Assembly (NCBI GenBank): GCA_001789205.1
Contig: MFYT01000023.1
Coordinates: 83,003-147,002, forward strand
From: Candidatus Raymondbacteria bacterium RIFOXYA2_FULL_49_16
GTDB taxonomy: Bacteria; Fibrobacterota; OXYB2-FULL-49-7; XYB2-FULL-49-35
Reading direction: 5' to 3'
Length of the DNA: 64,000 bases
Part shown: positions 1 through 9,252 of the stretch, one piece after another
Layout of the letters: every line of letters starts with the position of its first letter
Numbering within the stretch: position 1 is the stretch's first letter
Position numbers and translations under genes: made by a program
Notes under the pieces: generated by a model
Database searches by the model: none
What the model was told of the DNA's origin: nothing
Seen by the model: only the letters and a program-made list of their open reading frames with translations

Positions 1-1
1 C

Positions 2-397
2 AAAGGAACAGAGCCGCTTGCGGGCGTCTCCTGGGTCGAGGCGGTCATGCGGTGCCGGAGCGCGGGCAAGACCCTCTGCTCCCGGTCGCAGTGGCAGCAG
101 GCGTGCAGGGGAGGCGCGGGCGCGGCCTATCCCTACGGCCCAACCTACGATAAGAAAAAATGTAACAGCGAAGGATCGGGATTCACCCGGTCCGGGGAAT
201 ACAACGACTGTTCCAACGGCAACGGCGTCTACGACCTCACGGGCAATGCCTGGGAATGGCTACTCGACCGTAACGAGGGATACAACACTATTGCCGGCGG
301 TAATTACTATTACGGGAAAAACGCCGACTGCGGCGCCACCTTTCCCAATCTGCTTTCCGCCAAGGCGGGGGACATCGGGTTCAGATGCTGCAAATGA
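2..397 (+). CDS. Formylglycine-generating-enzyme (SUMF1/FGE-sulfatase) fold protein, C-terminal part
   Basis: The 5' end lies outside the window; the open frame enters at base 2 and gives the last 131 residues. The FGE-sulfatase fold is recognisable from 'AGVSWVEAV', 'AGKTLCSRSQW', 'YPYG', 'VYDLTGNAWEWLLD' and the terminal 'GDIGFRCC'. Family members either convert Cys or Ser to formylglycine in sulfatases or are non-catalytic envelope proteins such as GldK/GldJ types. The fragment does not decide which applies here: the terminal GFRC cysteine is present, but the usual RYR segment before it is not obvious. The stop codon overlaps the start of the giant TPR gene (ATGA), so the two are probably co-transcribed and translationally coupled. 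This makes an envelope-associated role with the downstream TolQR-like genes plausible. Confidence 0.85.
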   Translation, partial: KGTEPLAGVSWVEAVMRCRSAGKTLCSRSQWQQACRGGAGAAYPYGPTYDKKKCNSEGSGFTRSGEYNDCSNGNGVYDLTGNAWEWLLDRNEGYNTIAGGNYYYGKNADCGATFPNLLSAKAGDIGFRCCK

Positions 398-3300
398 AGC
401 GCCATATCTGTATCGCGCTGGTCGCGCTTTGCGGCGCGCTGGCGGCGCACGCGTACCAGATAATTAATTTTTCCCTGGACGAGTATGTCGCTCCCCTGCA
501 GCAGGGCAAGCTTATTCTTCCCGACGAATTCGCCGAGGTGCTGACGGAATACCGCGGCGGCAACTATCGTCTCTGCCTGCTCAAGCTCAAGGCGCTGGTC
601 GACATCGGGTTGCCCGATGATCGCATGGACACCTACCTCTTCGTTTCAGGGGAATGCTATCATCAGTTGCATCTTGACAAATTTGCCGCGCGCATGTATA
701 CACGCATGATTACGGAATATCCGGCAAGCCCTTACTACCCCTATGCGGCCTACCGGCTCCAGGAGGAGGCGTACAACCAGGACAACGACAATACGGCGAT
801 CGCCTACTACGCCCTCCTTGCCGGAAAATACAGAAACACCGAAGTGGGCGACGCCACGGTTTTTACCGAAAGCAAGCGGCTTTATAAAATAGGCAAGATC
901 CCCGAGGCGGACAGTTTGCTTGCCACGGTTTCAAAGAAAAGTGCGTTGGCCGTGCCGGCCACCTTTATCCGGGCGCTTTGCGCGGTCTATTCCGACGATA
1001 TTGAGCGCGCGCTGCTCCAGATGGATTTTGTGGTCAAACGCGCCGAACGCCCGATGCTGCGGGACGAGGCCACAGTGCTTCTGGCCGACCTCTACCATAA
1101 GCTCAAGCGTGATTCAACGGCGCTGCAGTTTTTAAACAAAGTAACCGGTTCGTCTGAAAAATATGGACAGGCGCTTCTGCTCGAGTGCCGCATCTTTTTA
1201 GGCATGGGTGATCACCGTACCGTAGTGGCGCTGGGTACCGAACTTCTCAACTATCGCGAGGGCAGGTACATGTTTGAGGCGGCCATTATTCTCGAGGAGG
1301 CCTACCTCAAGCTGCACGAAACCGACCGCATCAAGGAACTAAGGAGCTATCTCGAACTCACGGTGCGCAACAAGAAGATGGTGTTCGATATCTACCGTGA
1401 GATGGACGTGCTGACCGAGATGGAGAACGGACTCAACCATTTCTACCAAGAGCTCTACCCCAAACTTGCCACGCTGCCGTCCAAGCGTTCCGTGTCCGAT
1501 CTCCAGAACACTGGCCTTGAAAGAATCAATTCCATCAAGAAACGGAACATGGACCTTCTGCGGGGCCTTGACCGCCAGAGTTATGAAGTGGGCAGCTCGG
1601 GCTTCTACGACATCCGTTTTCTCGAGTTGCTCGAGAAGCAGAAACAGACGCTGACCCAGGAGGCCGGACAGCTCTCCAACCGCCTGGCTCTTGCAGCGGC
1701 AAAACGGGACTCCTCGACCAGGGCCGAGGAGGCGGAATTGGCGGTGCAGCGCGAAGAACGGGTCGACCGGATACAGCTCACCAAGGAGATCATGGAGGAT
1801 GTCCAGAAATACTGCATCGGCGAAAACTCAATCATCAAGAACACCGAGGACATTCAGGCGAAATACGTCGACTGGAGTGTACTGCGGCTTTTACGCATGA
1901 AGGAGCAGCTTAAAAACGTCTACCGGCAGATCTACAAGGTTGAGTTTGAACGGAAGAGCGCCGCTGACACGGTCCGCCTTGCCGACACCATGCATGCCCT
2001 TGAGACCGAGGCGCGCTACCTCGACGACATTATTAGCGCTGAGCGCGAGGCGCTCATCCAGAGTCTTTCCACCTTTATCAGACTGGCACCATCGGGGAAA
2101 TACAACGACCAGTTCCTCTTCCGCCTGTCCGAGATGTATTATGAAAAAGCGGCGGTCGAGTTCGACACGCGGCTGCGCGCCTACGAGGATGAATACACCC
2201 GGTTCGAAAAAGGGGAGATCCCAAAACCGCCGCCCTATCCGGAGTACGATTTTACCAGCGTGCTCAATGTGTACAAACGGATCCTGCAGTTCTATCCGAA
2301 CAGCTCCATCATCGACGACGTCCTGTATTTTACGGGTGTCTGCTACAAGCAGATGGACGATCTGGATCGCGCGAACGCGGCTTTCGAGGTGCTGGTGAAT
2401 CAGTATCCCAAGAGCAATTTTTACATCGACGCGCTCATGGAAGAGGGGACCTACTATTTCAACAATCCATCGGCCAGCGAGGACGGCGGGTACGAGAAGT
2501 CCATCGAGATATTCCAGAGCATCCTGAAACACCGCGAAAGCGAGAAATTTACCGAGGCGCTCTACCGTCTCGCCTGGTCCTACTATATGCTCGACCGTTT
2601 CGACGATGCCATTACTGTGTTCCGGCACCTTATCGATGAGATCGATCTCATGGAGGACTACGGTGCCGATGATTCGCGGAAGCGGGAAAATCCCCTGTTC
2701 AAGTCCGAGGCCATCGACTATATCTCAATCAGCCTCCGCGAAGTGGACGACCTGAAGAAGACACGCGGCTTTCTCACCATGATCGGGAACCGCGAGTATT
2801 CGAGCTTGGTCCTGCTCAAAATGGGCTCGCTCTACGAAGAGCAACTCGAATACGATAAGGCGATCGAATGCTACCAGACCATGCTCGCTGAATATCCGCA
2901 GTTCGGCGAGGTGCTCAACGGCCACATGGGTATCATCCGCTGTCTTGAACGCAAGGCGCGGTACGACGAGGCACAGGCGGAAAAAGAGAAATTCTTCACC
3001 CTCTATGCGCGTGGTACTGCCTGGCAAAAGAAGATGAAGGACACGGCGTGGACCAAGGCCGCTGATTCGCTCGCTATCCGCTGCATGCTCTCGGTGGGTC
3101 AGTACCACATCATGCTGGCGCAGAAGGGCGGCGGCAGGGTGCTTTATCAGAAAGCGGTGCGCAGTTACAACGATCTTGTGCAGATCTATCCCGACGAACC
3201 ATCATCGTACGAGGCGCTCTGGAACACGGGCATCATCCTCGAGCAGAACCTCGAGCAATTCGAGGAGGCGCGTACCGTATATATGAAGATCAGCCGCATC

Positions 3301-6243
3301 CCCGACACCCTGCACCGCCGCCAGGCGGCCATTAACGCCATTGCCGTGTCCCAGCGACTCGATGAAAACAATGTTGTGGATTCCACCGGGATGTCGCTCC
3401 GCGACAACAAGGTGCTTGAGGCGTGCCGCAGTTTTATCAAGCTCTTTCCCGCCGATTCCGAGGTGGTTTCTGTGGCCTATACAGCGGCCTCTATCTTTTT
3501 TAATAGAAAGCAATACGTCAAAGCTATCGAACTGTATAACAAGATTGTGGAGCGGCAGAAGCGGGAGGGCGACAAATTGTACTACGAGGCCCTTTTATAC
3601 AAAGGGCAATCGTATACAGGTCTGAAGGATTATTTCAACGCGGAAAAGACCTTCCAGGCACTCTACGCTGCGGCGCCCGACGGAGTAGGCGCCTATAAGG
3701 CGGAGGGTAAAAAGCGCATGGTTGAGTCGGCCTTCCAATACGCGGAAAAGGAAAAGGAGAAGCAAAACTACACGGCCGCCGCCGGGCTTTTTTTGGGCAT
3801 GGAGGAAAAATACCCGGACTTCGAGAATCTTGACATCGTGCTTTTTAACGCGGCCGACGCATTCGAGAAGATACCGGTATGGAAAGATGCGGCAGCCACG
3901 TACCGCCGGGTGGCGGAGAAATTCCCCGCGTCCAAGTACGCGGATGGCGCCTTGTTCAATGGCGCGGTCTGTTACGAGAATGACAGTCTTTATGGAGAGG
4001 CCATTAAAAACTACGAGTGGCTGCTTTCCAAATATCCCACGTCGGACAAGGCCAAAGACGCGCTCTACAATATAGGGCTCTGCTACGAGAAGCTCAAAGA
4101 TTACGAGAAAATGGCCGAGGCAAACGAACGGTATGCCGAGCGCTATCCCGACTCCAAAGACGTTGAGGACATGCTATTTGCTTCGGCGAAATTTTTCTAC
4201 AAAGCGGAGAAGATGGACCGGGCGCAGCGCGCGTTTGAAAGTTATATCAGCCGTTACCCGGGATCAACCGGGGAAATTGAGGCGCGGTACGCTCTTGCCA
4301 CTATCCTCTGGAAAAAGGGGGAACAGGCAACGGCCGAGCATGACCTTAGGAACCTCCTGCCGCGTAACACGGTGCTCGCGGCTGTGGGCAGAAATAACGA
4401 TTATTTCGCCGCGGAGGCCGCCTTCAGGCTCGCGGACATTGTGCGCGACCGGTACATGGCGGTCCGTCTGAAACTGCCTCAGAAGGCCCTTGACCAGTCG
4501 CAAAAGGAAAAAGCCGAACTGCTCAAACAGACCGTGGCGGCCTACGGCAAGGTGGTCTCCTTCAAGTCCGAGCGCATATTCGAGGCCGCGTACCGGATCG
4601 GCGAGGCCTACACCCATTTTGCCGATACGTATCTCGACCAGGAGCGCGATCCCAAACTCGAAGGGGTCAAGAAGATCATGTTCGAACGCGACCTGGGCTA
4701 TACCGCGGCCGATTTATATGAGAAATGCGTTGAACCGCACTTGGCAAACATCAAGCTGGCGCGAAACATCCCGCGCGATTCCTTGAAGCCCGAACAGGCC
4801 CAGTTTATTGACTTTTCTCTTGCAGACCTGCAAAGGACCATCCTCAAAATTGGATACCTGTGCAAGAAACCAGTCTACGATTTCCTTGCCGCGCCCGTGC
4901 CCGAACAGCTCAAGAAGCTGCCGGTCCAGTATTACCTTTACCGGCAGAAGCTCTTTGAGACCGTTGAGCCGCTTTATGTCAAATCAGCAGAGAAATACAG
5001 CGCCATGGTCAAGCTGGTCGCCGACAACAGCCTACCCGAGTCCCTCACTGTCGCGCTCAATGATTCCCTGGGCGCCATCCTCTACGAACGCGCCAAGAAC
5101 ATTGATGCCCTCGCGGTTGAGATGCTGAACAATCCCCAGTTGCCCAAGGACCTCGATCCCGCAGACCGGGAAGATATTATCTTCAACCTCGAAGACATGG
5201 CCTTTGAACTTCAGGACAAGGCGCTCTCAACCTACGAGGAGGGATTGAACTACTGTACTGACAACACCATCGAGAACGGCTGGAAAACCAAGATACTTAA
5301 CCGCCTGAAGGAGCTCGATCCCCAGAATTTTACACCCAAGGAGGTGCTGAAGACCGTGACCGTGGTTTCGGGCGCAGGTCCATGGTATGCGCGTTCAGAC
5401 ACGGCAAAGGAATGGACCGCGATCTTGGCCTTTGATGGCTCGTGGAAACCAGCGCAGGCAAGCGCGCCTTTGGTGGGCGAGCGGCCGTCAATTGCTGAGG
5501 CCATGCCCATGTGGGGCGATAGCGCCTCAAGCTGCACCTTCCTGAAACAGCTCATTGTTGTGCCGGGAAAGGTGACAAGCGCACTTGCGGTCATCACGGC
5601 AAAGGACAATTATAAATTCTATATCAACGGGACCTTCATCAAAGGCGACAAGGACAGCGTTGACGACTGGCTCCAGGTTGATTCCCTTGGCGTCACCTCA
5701 TATATGGCAGGCGGCGACAACGCGATTACCATATATGCCGATGCGAAAGGCGGGGAAAAAGCGGTCCTGTTCAGACTCATCTATACTATGGATACCACTA
5801 TAAAATTTGAGTCATCGCTTGCTGCAAGAGTATCACCGCCCCCCATGCCTGCGGTGCTTAAAACTGATACGGTTGCAGAGGCAATGCCCGCGGCTCCCGC
5901 ACCCATCCTTGCTCCTGCTCCAGCGCCAGCGCCAACGCCAGCACCTGCGCCAGTACCGGCTGCTCAGCCGCCTGCTCCAACTCCGGCTCCTTTGCCAGTC
6001 GCTGCAGCGCAGCCGGTAAAACGTTCCTATACCGAGGAATTCAAGAATTTTGGTGAGTTCATGCAAGCCATTGCACAGGCAGAAGAAAAAGAAAAGAAGC
6101 TCAACGAAGAGATAAAAGAGACACTGAACCGTATCAGAGGGTATAAATATCGCATCGAAAGCACAAACAACAAGATAAAAGCAGTGCAGAGCGACATGCG
6201 CATATATAAGAAGATATTGGAAAACAAGGAAATAGGACGGTAA
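394..6243 (+). CDS. Giant secreted TPR protein with jelly-roll, Pro/Ala linker and coiled-coil tail
   Basis: This 1,949-residue protein most probably starts at the ATG at 394, which overlaps the previous stop (ATGA) and opens directly into a signal peptide ending AAHA|YQ. An in-frame ATG at 385 is less likely. Most of the chain, to about residue 1,500, is tandem TPR/Sel1-like helical hairpins. Recurrent 'YP.S....A....G.CY....' patterns resemble YbgF, BamD and AgmK-type proteins. Residues about 1,665-1,804 look like a beta jelly-roll ('YKFYINGTFIKG', 'GDNAITIYAD'). A Pro/Ala-rich spacer at about 1,814-1,874 leads to a charged coiled coil at the C-terminus. With ExbB/ExbD/TonB-like genes downstream, it is likely a periplasmic scaffold of a proton-motive-force-driven envelope machine comparable to the myxobacterial gliding apparatus. 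That role is inference. Confidence 0.9.
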   Translation: MKRHICIALVALCGALAAHAYQIINFSLDEYVAPLQQGKLILPDEFAEVLTEYRGGNYRLCLLKLKALVDIGLPDDRMDTYLFVSGECYHQLHLDKFAARMYTRMITEYPASPYYPYAAYRLQEEAYNQDNDNTAIAYYALLAGKYRNTEVGDATVFTESKRLYKIGKIPEADSLLATVSKKSALAVPATFIRALCAVYSDDIERALLQMDFVVKRAERPMLRDEATVLLADLYHKLKRDSTALQFLNKVTGSSEKYGQALLLECRIFLGMGDHRTVVALGTELLNYREGRYMFEAAIILEEAYLKLHETDRIKELRSYLELTVRNKKMVFDIYREMDVLTEMENGLNHFYQELYPKLATLPSKRSVSDLQNTGLERINSIKKRNMDLLRGLDRQSYEVGSSGFYDIRFLELLEKQKQTLTQEAGQLSNRLALAAAKRDSSTRAEEAELAVQREERVDRIQLTKEIMEDVQKYCIGENSIIKNTEDIQAKYVDWSVLRLLRMKEQLKNVYRQIYKVEFERKSAADTVRLADTMHALETEARYLDDIISAEREALIQSLSTFIRLAPSGKYNDQFLFRLSEMYYEKAAVEFDTRLRAYEDEYTRFEKGEIPKPPPYPEYDFTSVLNVYKRILQFYPNSSIIDDVLYFTGVCYKQMDDLDRANAAFEVLVNQYPKSNFYIDALMEEGTYYFNNPSASEDGGYEKSIEIFQSILKHRESEKFTEALYRLAWSYYMLDRFDDAITVFRHLIDEIDLMEDYGADDSRKRENPLFKSEAIDYISISLREVDDLKKTRGFLTMIGNREYSSLVLLKMGSLYEEQLEYDKAIECYQTMLAEYPQFGEVLNGHMGIIRCLERKARYDEAQAEKEKFFTLYARGTAWQKKMKDTAWTKAADSLAIRCMLSVGQYHIMLAQKGGGRVLYQKAVRSYNDLVQIYPDEPSSYEALWNTGIILEQNLEQFEEARTVYMKISRIPDTLHRRQAAINAIAVSQRLDENNVVDSTGMSLRDNKVLEACRSFIKLFPADSEVVSVAYTAASIFFNRKQYVKAIELYNKIVERQKREGDKLYYEALLYKGQSYTGLKDYFNAEKTFQALYAAAPDGVGAYKAEGKKRMVESAFQYAEKEKEKQNYTAAAGLFLGMEEKYPDFENLDIVLFNAADAFEKIPVWKDAAATYRRVAEKFPASKYADGALFNGAVCYENDSLYGEAIKNYEWLLSKYPTSDKAKDALYNIGLCYEKLKDYEKMAEANERYAERYPDSKDVEDMLFASAKFFYKAEKMDRAQRAFESYISRYPGSTGEIEARYALATILWKKGEQATAEHDLRNLLPRNTVLAAVGRNNDYFAAEAAFRLADIVRDRYMAVRLKLPQKALDQSQKEKAELLKQTVAAYGKVVSFKSERIFEAAYRIGEAYTHFADTYLDQERDPKLEGVKKIMFERDLGYTAADLYEKCVEPHLANIKLARNIPRDSLKPEQAQFIDFSLADLQRTILKIGYLCKKPVYDFLAAPVPEQLKKLPVQYYLYRQKLFETVEPLYVKSAEKYSAMVKLVADNSLPESLTVALNDSLGAILYERAKNIDALAVEMLNNPQLPKDLDPADREDIIFNLEDMAFELQDKALSTYEEGLNYCTDNTIENGWKTKILNRLKELDPQNFTPKEVLKTVTVVSGAGPWYARSDTAKEWTAILAFDGSWKPAQASAPLVGERPSIAEAMPMWGDSASSCTFLKQLIVVPGKVTSALAVITAKDNYKFYINGTFIKGDKDSVDDWLQVDSLGVTSYMAGGDNAITIYADAKGGEKAVLFRLIYTMDTTIKFESSLAARVSPPPMPAVLKTDTVAEAMPAAPAPILAPAPAPAPTPAPAPVPAAQPPAPTPAPLPVAAAQPVKRSYTEEFKNFGEFMQAIAQAEEKEKKLNEEIKETLNRIRGYKYRIESTNNKIKAVQSDMRIYKKILENKEIGR

Positions 6244-6311
6244 TGTACTGTTTTCGAGTAGATTACTTGATAGTAGTTAAATAGATATTATATCTTTAAA
6301 CTGTCTTGAAG

Positions 6312-6614
6312 ATGGAATTATTATTATTTATGAGGATGCGCGCGGCAGGCCCGTTGGTATTTCTTGCAGTGCTGATGTTTGGATCTGTCTGTTTTGCGCA
6401 GAGGGCCCCAAGGACCATACGGCTTGAAACCGAACAGATCGAAGGAAAAATCAAAAAACCACAGGTGGCCCTCATTGCCCTTGAACGGCGGCCCCAGTTT
6501 GAACCCATTGTGCTTACCGAATCCAAGGAAAAAGCGGATATTTTAAAACAGGTTGATCCTGACGTGTTTGAAAACAGGGTCTTTGAAAAACCTTTTGCAG
6601 TAAAAGAAAAATAG
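6312..6614 (+). CDS. Small secreted or membrane-anchored protein of the TolQR-like operon
   Basis: This protein of about 100 residues has an N-terminal hydrophobic export signal ending near 'SVCFAQ', followed by a charged, helical C-terminal part ('EREQ'-rich, ending FAVKEK). No family is recognised. Possible starts are TTG 6306, ATG 6312 and ATG 6330. None has a good Shine-Dalgarno sequence, so 6312 is a choice between close alternatives. It lies between the giant TPR gene and the first exbB-like gene in the same direction, and is probably a periplasmic accessory of that complex. Confidence 0.6.
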   Translation: MELLLFMRMRAAGPLVFLAVLMFGSVCFAQRAPRTIRLETEQIEGKIKKPQVALIALERRPQFEPIVLTESKEKADILKQVDPDVFENRVFEKPFAVKEK

Positions 6615-6641
6615 CCATACGACAATTAGCCGGAGGAGTTC

Positions 6642-7409
6642 ATGAACGTTTTCCAGAAATTCATTGTTTCCTTTACGCCGACCGAACCCGGATACGGCTT
6701 CATGTGGATGCTGCTGCTGGTCTTTGTCTTCGCCCTGGCGCTTATTCTCGAGCGCGGCGTTTTCCTGCTCAGGCGCGCCAGCTTCAAACCCAACGCATTC
6801 ATGGGATCCATAATTGGCTGCGTCCAGAAGGAACAGGTCGACGAGGCGCTTAAAATCTGCGACCGCAATGGAAAAATGGCACTGGCCCAAGTTGTCCTTG
6901 CCGGACTGAAAAATATCGCTGGCGGCGCTGAGAAAATAAAAAACTCCATCGAGGAAGCCACCCTGAACGTTGTGCCGGTGCTTGAAAAACGGACCGGATA
7001 TCTTGCCATGATCGGCAATGTGGCCACCCTCATTGGCCTCATGGGCACCATCTACGGCCTCATCCTCTCCTTTGCCGCTGTTGGTTCGCCCGGTATTGAT
7101 CCGGCTGAAAAGAGCACCCTCCTGGCGCAGGGTATTTCAGCGGCCATGAACACTACCCTTGCCGGCCTTGCCATTGCCATTCCCTGCATCATGATTTTCA
7201 CCTTCTACCATTCAAAAACGCAAAAAATCATCGACGACATCGACGAACACAGCCTCAAACTGGTGAACATACTCACCGAACGCTCCTATAAGGTGCATAA
7301 GTATCATATCGGCGCCATGCAGCTCAAGGATGGGGTGGGTATCCATGTGACCCACAACAACATCAAGATATTCACAGACAACAAGCTGGTAAAAGAAATA
7401 ACCATCTAA
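6642..7409 (+). CDS. MotA/TolQ/ExbB proton channel family protein
   Basis: This 255-residue inner-membrane protein has the TolQ/ExbB layout: an N-terminal transmembrane helix (about 20-42), a cytoplasmic loop, and two closely spaced helices. The signature 'LIGLMGTIYGLILSFAAVG' and a following 'ISAAMNTTLAGLAIAIP' line the proton pore. A GGAGGA ribosome-binding site precedes the ATG. An extra tail of about 35 residues after the last helix ('HVTHNNIKIFTDNK') is not typical. ExbB proteins form pentamers around an ExbD dimer and turn proton flow into motion or force. It is followed at once by a tandem paralogue fused to an ExbD domain, so the operon encodes a double motor-stator set as in AglR/AglQ/AglS. 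Confidence 0.93.
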   Translation: MNVFQKFIVSFTPTEPGYGFMWMLLLVFVFALALILERGVFLLRRASFKPNAFMGSIIGCVQKEQVDEALKICDRNGKMALAQVVLAGLKNIAGGAEKIKNSIEEATLNVVPVLEKRTGYLAMIGNVATLIGLMGTIYGLILSFAAVGSPGIDPAEKSTLLAQGISAAMNTTLAGLAIAIPCIMIFTFYHSKTQKIIDDIDEHSLKLVNILTERSYKVHKYHIGAMQLKDGVGIHVTHNNIKIFTDNKLVKEITI

Positions 7410-7418
7410 GACGGCGCC

Positions 7419-8711
7419 ATGAATTTTTTCGAGCGATTTATCCAGACCTTCAACCCGTCCGAGCCGGGTTTTATATTCATGTGGATACTGGTTTTTATTT
7501 CAGTCTGCGCCGCAGTACTCATTCTGCGGCGCGCGCTTTTCCTTAGGCAAAGTGCCAACCTCGAAACAGCCGGGTTTATGAGCCGGATTTACCAGCTTAT
7601 TCAGGAACAGAAGTCTGACGAGGCAGTGCGACTTTGCGATTCCGCCGGAAAAAGGGCGCTTCCATGGGTGCTCAAGGGCGCCATTCTCAAGGCTGAGAGC
7701 GATGCCCGCGGCATTCAAACGGTCATTGAGGAGCGGATAGTTTCAATAATTCCCCGGCTCGAAAAAGAGCTGAATTATATTGCCACCATAGGCAATATCT
7801 CCACGCTGGTGGGCCTTATGGGTACCATCTACGGTCTCATCCTCGCCTTTGCGGCTGTGGGCTCTCCAGACATCGACCCTGCAATGAAGAGCTCCATGCT
7901 TGCGGACGGCATTTCCGCGGCCATGAACACTACCCTCCTGGGTCTTATCATCGCCATTCCCTGTATTTTGTCATACACCTATTTTAGGAACACCGTGGCC
8001 GCAATTGTAAACGAAATCGATAGATATACCGTGGGACTTGCCCACAAGCTCGCTCCTGATGAAGTTTTACACAAGGGATACAAGCCCTCAGAGCGTAAGA
8101 CAAAGGACGCCATTGATTCTGAACCAAACATGGTGCCCATCATGGGACTTATGGTCGTGCTGGTGCCCCTGTTGCTGTCCACTTCGGAATTCGTGAAAAT
8201 GGGAAGCGTGCCCATCAATCTGCCCCAAGCCGCTGACGGCGGCGAAGGGGGGAGCCAGGAGGAAAAGGCGCCGCCCAAAATGCTCAATCTGGGCATTGTG
8301 ATAACAGCCAAGGGCATCTCCCTCATGAGTTCGTACGACGATGCGACCAAGAAATCGGCCGCTCCTGAAGGCCAGGAGACACTGCCCGATATTCCGGTTC
8401 TCACACCTGGCGTCCAGGATTTCGAGGCCCTGAACAAAAAGCTGGCCGATATGAAGCTCAGGGTCCTTGGCGATCTTATTGGCCAGAAAAACCCGAAGTC
8501 GTTCGGCGCAGCCTACCACGCGTGGGCCGCGGAGGCTGAAAAAACTGATTTCTACGACTATAAGGACCATTACAATGTCAAGATACTCGCTGAAAACGCC
8601 ATCAGCTACCAGGCCGTGGTGCGTGTTATGGACGCGGCGAGGAAATATACCGACACGGACAGGGAGGAATACCTGCTGTTTCCGGTGGTTTCAATGGGAG
8701 TAATGAGGTAA
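7419..8711 (+). CDS. ExbB-ExbD fusion protein without the conserved ExbD aspartate
   Basis: One uninterrupted 430-codon frame. Residues 1-210 are a TolQ/ExbB protein clearly paralogous to the preceding gene (same 'LMGTIYGLIL.FAAVGSP.IDPA' pore segment). Residues about 235-260 form an ExbD-like transmembrane helix, and the rest is an ExbD-like periplasmic domain. In ExbD/TolR the helix normally begins 'P(L/M)(I/V)D', and that Asp carries the protons. Here the matching segment reads 'VPIMGLMVV', with Gly at about position 243. The fused ExbD part therefore probably cannot translocate protons and may be structural, with the separate ExbD downstream (Asp present) supplying the charge. The spacing to both neighbours is below 10 bp, so it is in the same operon. 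Confidence 0.9.
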   Translation: MNFFERFIQTFNPSEPGFIFMWILVFISVCAAVLILRRALFLRQSANLETAGFMSRIYQLIQEQKSDEAVRLCDSAGKRALPWVLKGAILKAESDARGIQTVIEERIVSIIPRLEKELNYIATIGNISTLVGLMGTIYGLILAFAAVGSPDIDPAMKSSMLADGISAAMNTTLLGLIIAIPCILSYTYFRNTVAAIVNEIDRYTVGLAHKLAPDEVLHKGYKPSERKTKDAIDSEPNMVPIMGLMVVLVPLLLSTSEFVKMGSVPINLPQAADGGEGGSQEEKAPPKMLNLGIVITAKGISLMSSYDDATKKSAAPEGQETLPDIPVLTPGVQDFEALNKKLADMKLRVLGDLIGQKNPKSFGAAYHAWAAEAEKTDFYDYKDHYNVKILAENAISYQAVVRVMDAARKYTDTDREEYLLFPVVSMGVMR

Positions 8712-8714
8712 ACC

Positions 8715-9233
8715 ATGGGGCTCAGATCATCCCGGAGAAGAAAGAGTTCGGCCGAGGCCAAGCTGAACATCACCAGCATGATGGACATGTTCACCATCAT
8801 TCTGGTTTTTCTCCTGAAGAATTTTTCGACCCAGGGTCAATTGGTCACCCCGGCAAAGGGTCTGAACATGCCCATTTCAACCATCGACTCATCAGCCGTA
8901 CAGGCGCTCGATGTCGAGATTTCCGTCAACCACCGCGATCCCAAGACCCGCAAGGTCGAGAAGGGAAAAATAAACGTTGAAGGCAAGACCGTGGTCTACC
9001 TCGACGAGATCAAGAAACAGGAAGGGTTCCTTATACCAACGCTCAAGGACGTACTCGACAAATATTATGAAGAGGCGGAAAAGGCTGCGACAATGTTCGG
9101 TCAAGAATTCAAGGGGCAGATCAATATCCAGGGCGATACGGCCATGGTCTATGATGTCCTTACCAAGGTGATGTACACCTGCGGTCAATCGGGCTTTCCC
9201 AATATGAAACTGGTCGTCTATCGAAAGGAATGA
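8715..9233 (+). CDS. ExbD/TolR family biopolymer transport protein
   Basis: This 172-residue protein has a short basic cytoplasmic N-terminus, one transmembrane helix beginning 'ITSMMDMFTIILVFLL', and a periplasmic domain. The Asp at about residue 24 matches the proton-carrying Asp of ExbD/TolR, unlike in the fused upstream protein. The periplasmic part contains the usual alpha/beta pattern ending 'GFPNMKLVVYRKE'. It starts 3 bp after the fusion gene, so the two are surely co-transcribed. It is probably the functional ExbD partner of both ExbB-type channels. Confidence 0.92.
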   Translation: MGLRSSRRRKSSAEAKLNITSMMDMFTIILVFLLKNFSTQGQLVTPAKGLNMPISTIDSSAVQALDVEISVNHRDPKTRKVEKGKINVEGKTVVYLDEIKKQEGFLIPTLKDVLDKYYEEAEKAATMFGQEFKGQINIQGDTAMVYDVLTKVMYTCGQSGFPNMKLVVYRKE

Positions 9234-9252
9234 CGCGCGAAGCGGTAATGAT

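Noticed and set aside
1891-2628. A 245-codon minus-strand frame inside the giant TPR gene
   Set aside because: It has no family signal or ribosome-binding site and lies fully within a gene with clear repeats.
5836-6015. A repetitive GC-rich tract that looks like a tandem repeat array
   Set aside because: It is the coding sequence of the Pro/Ala-rich linker of the TPR protein, not a CRISPR or noncoding repeat.
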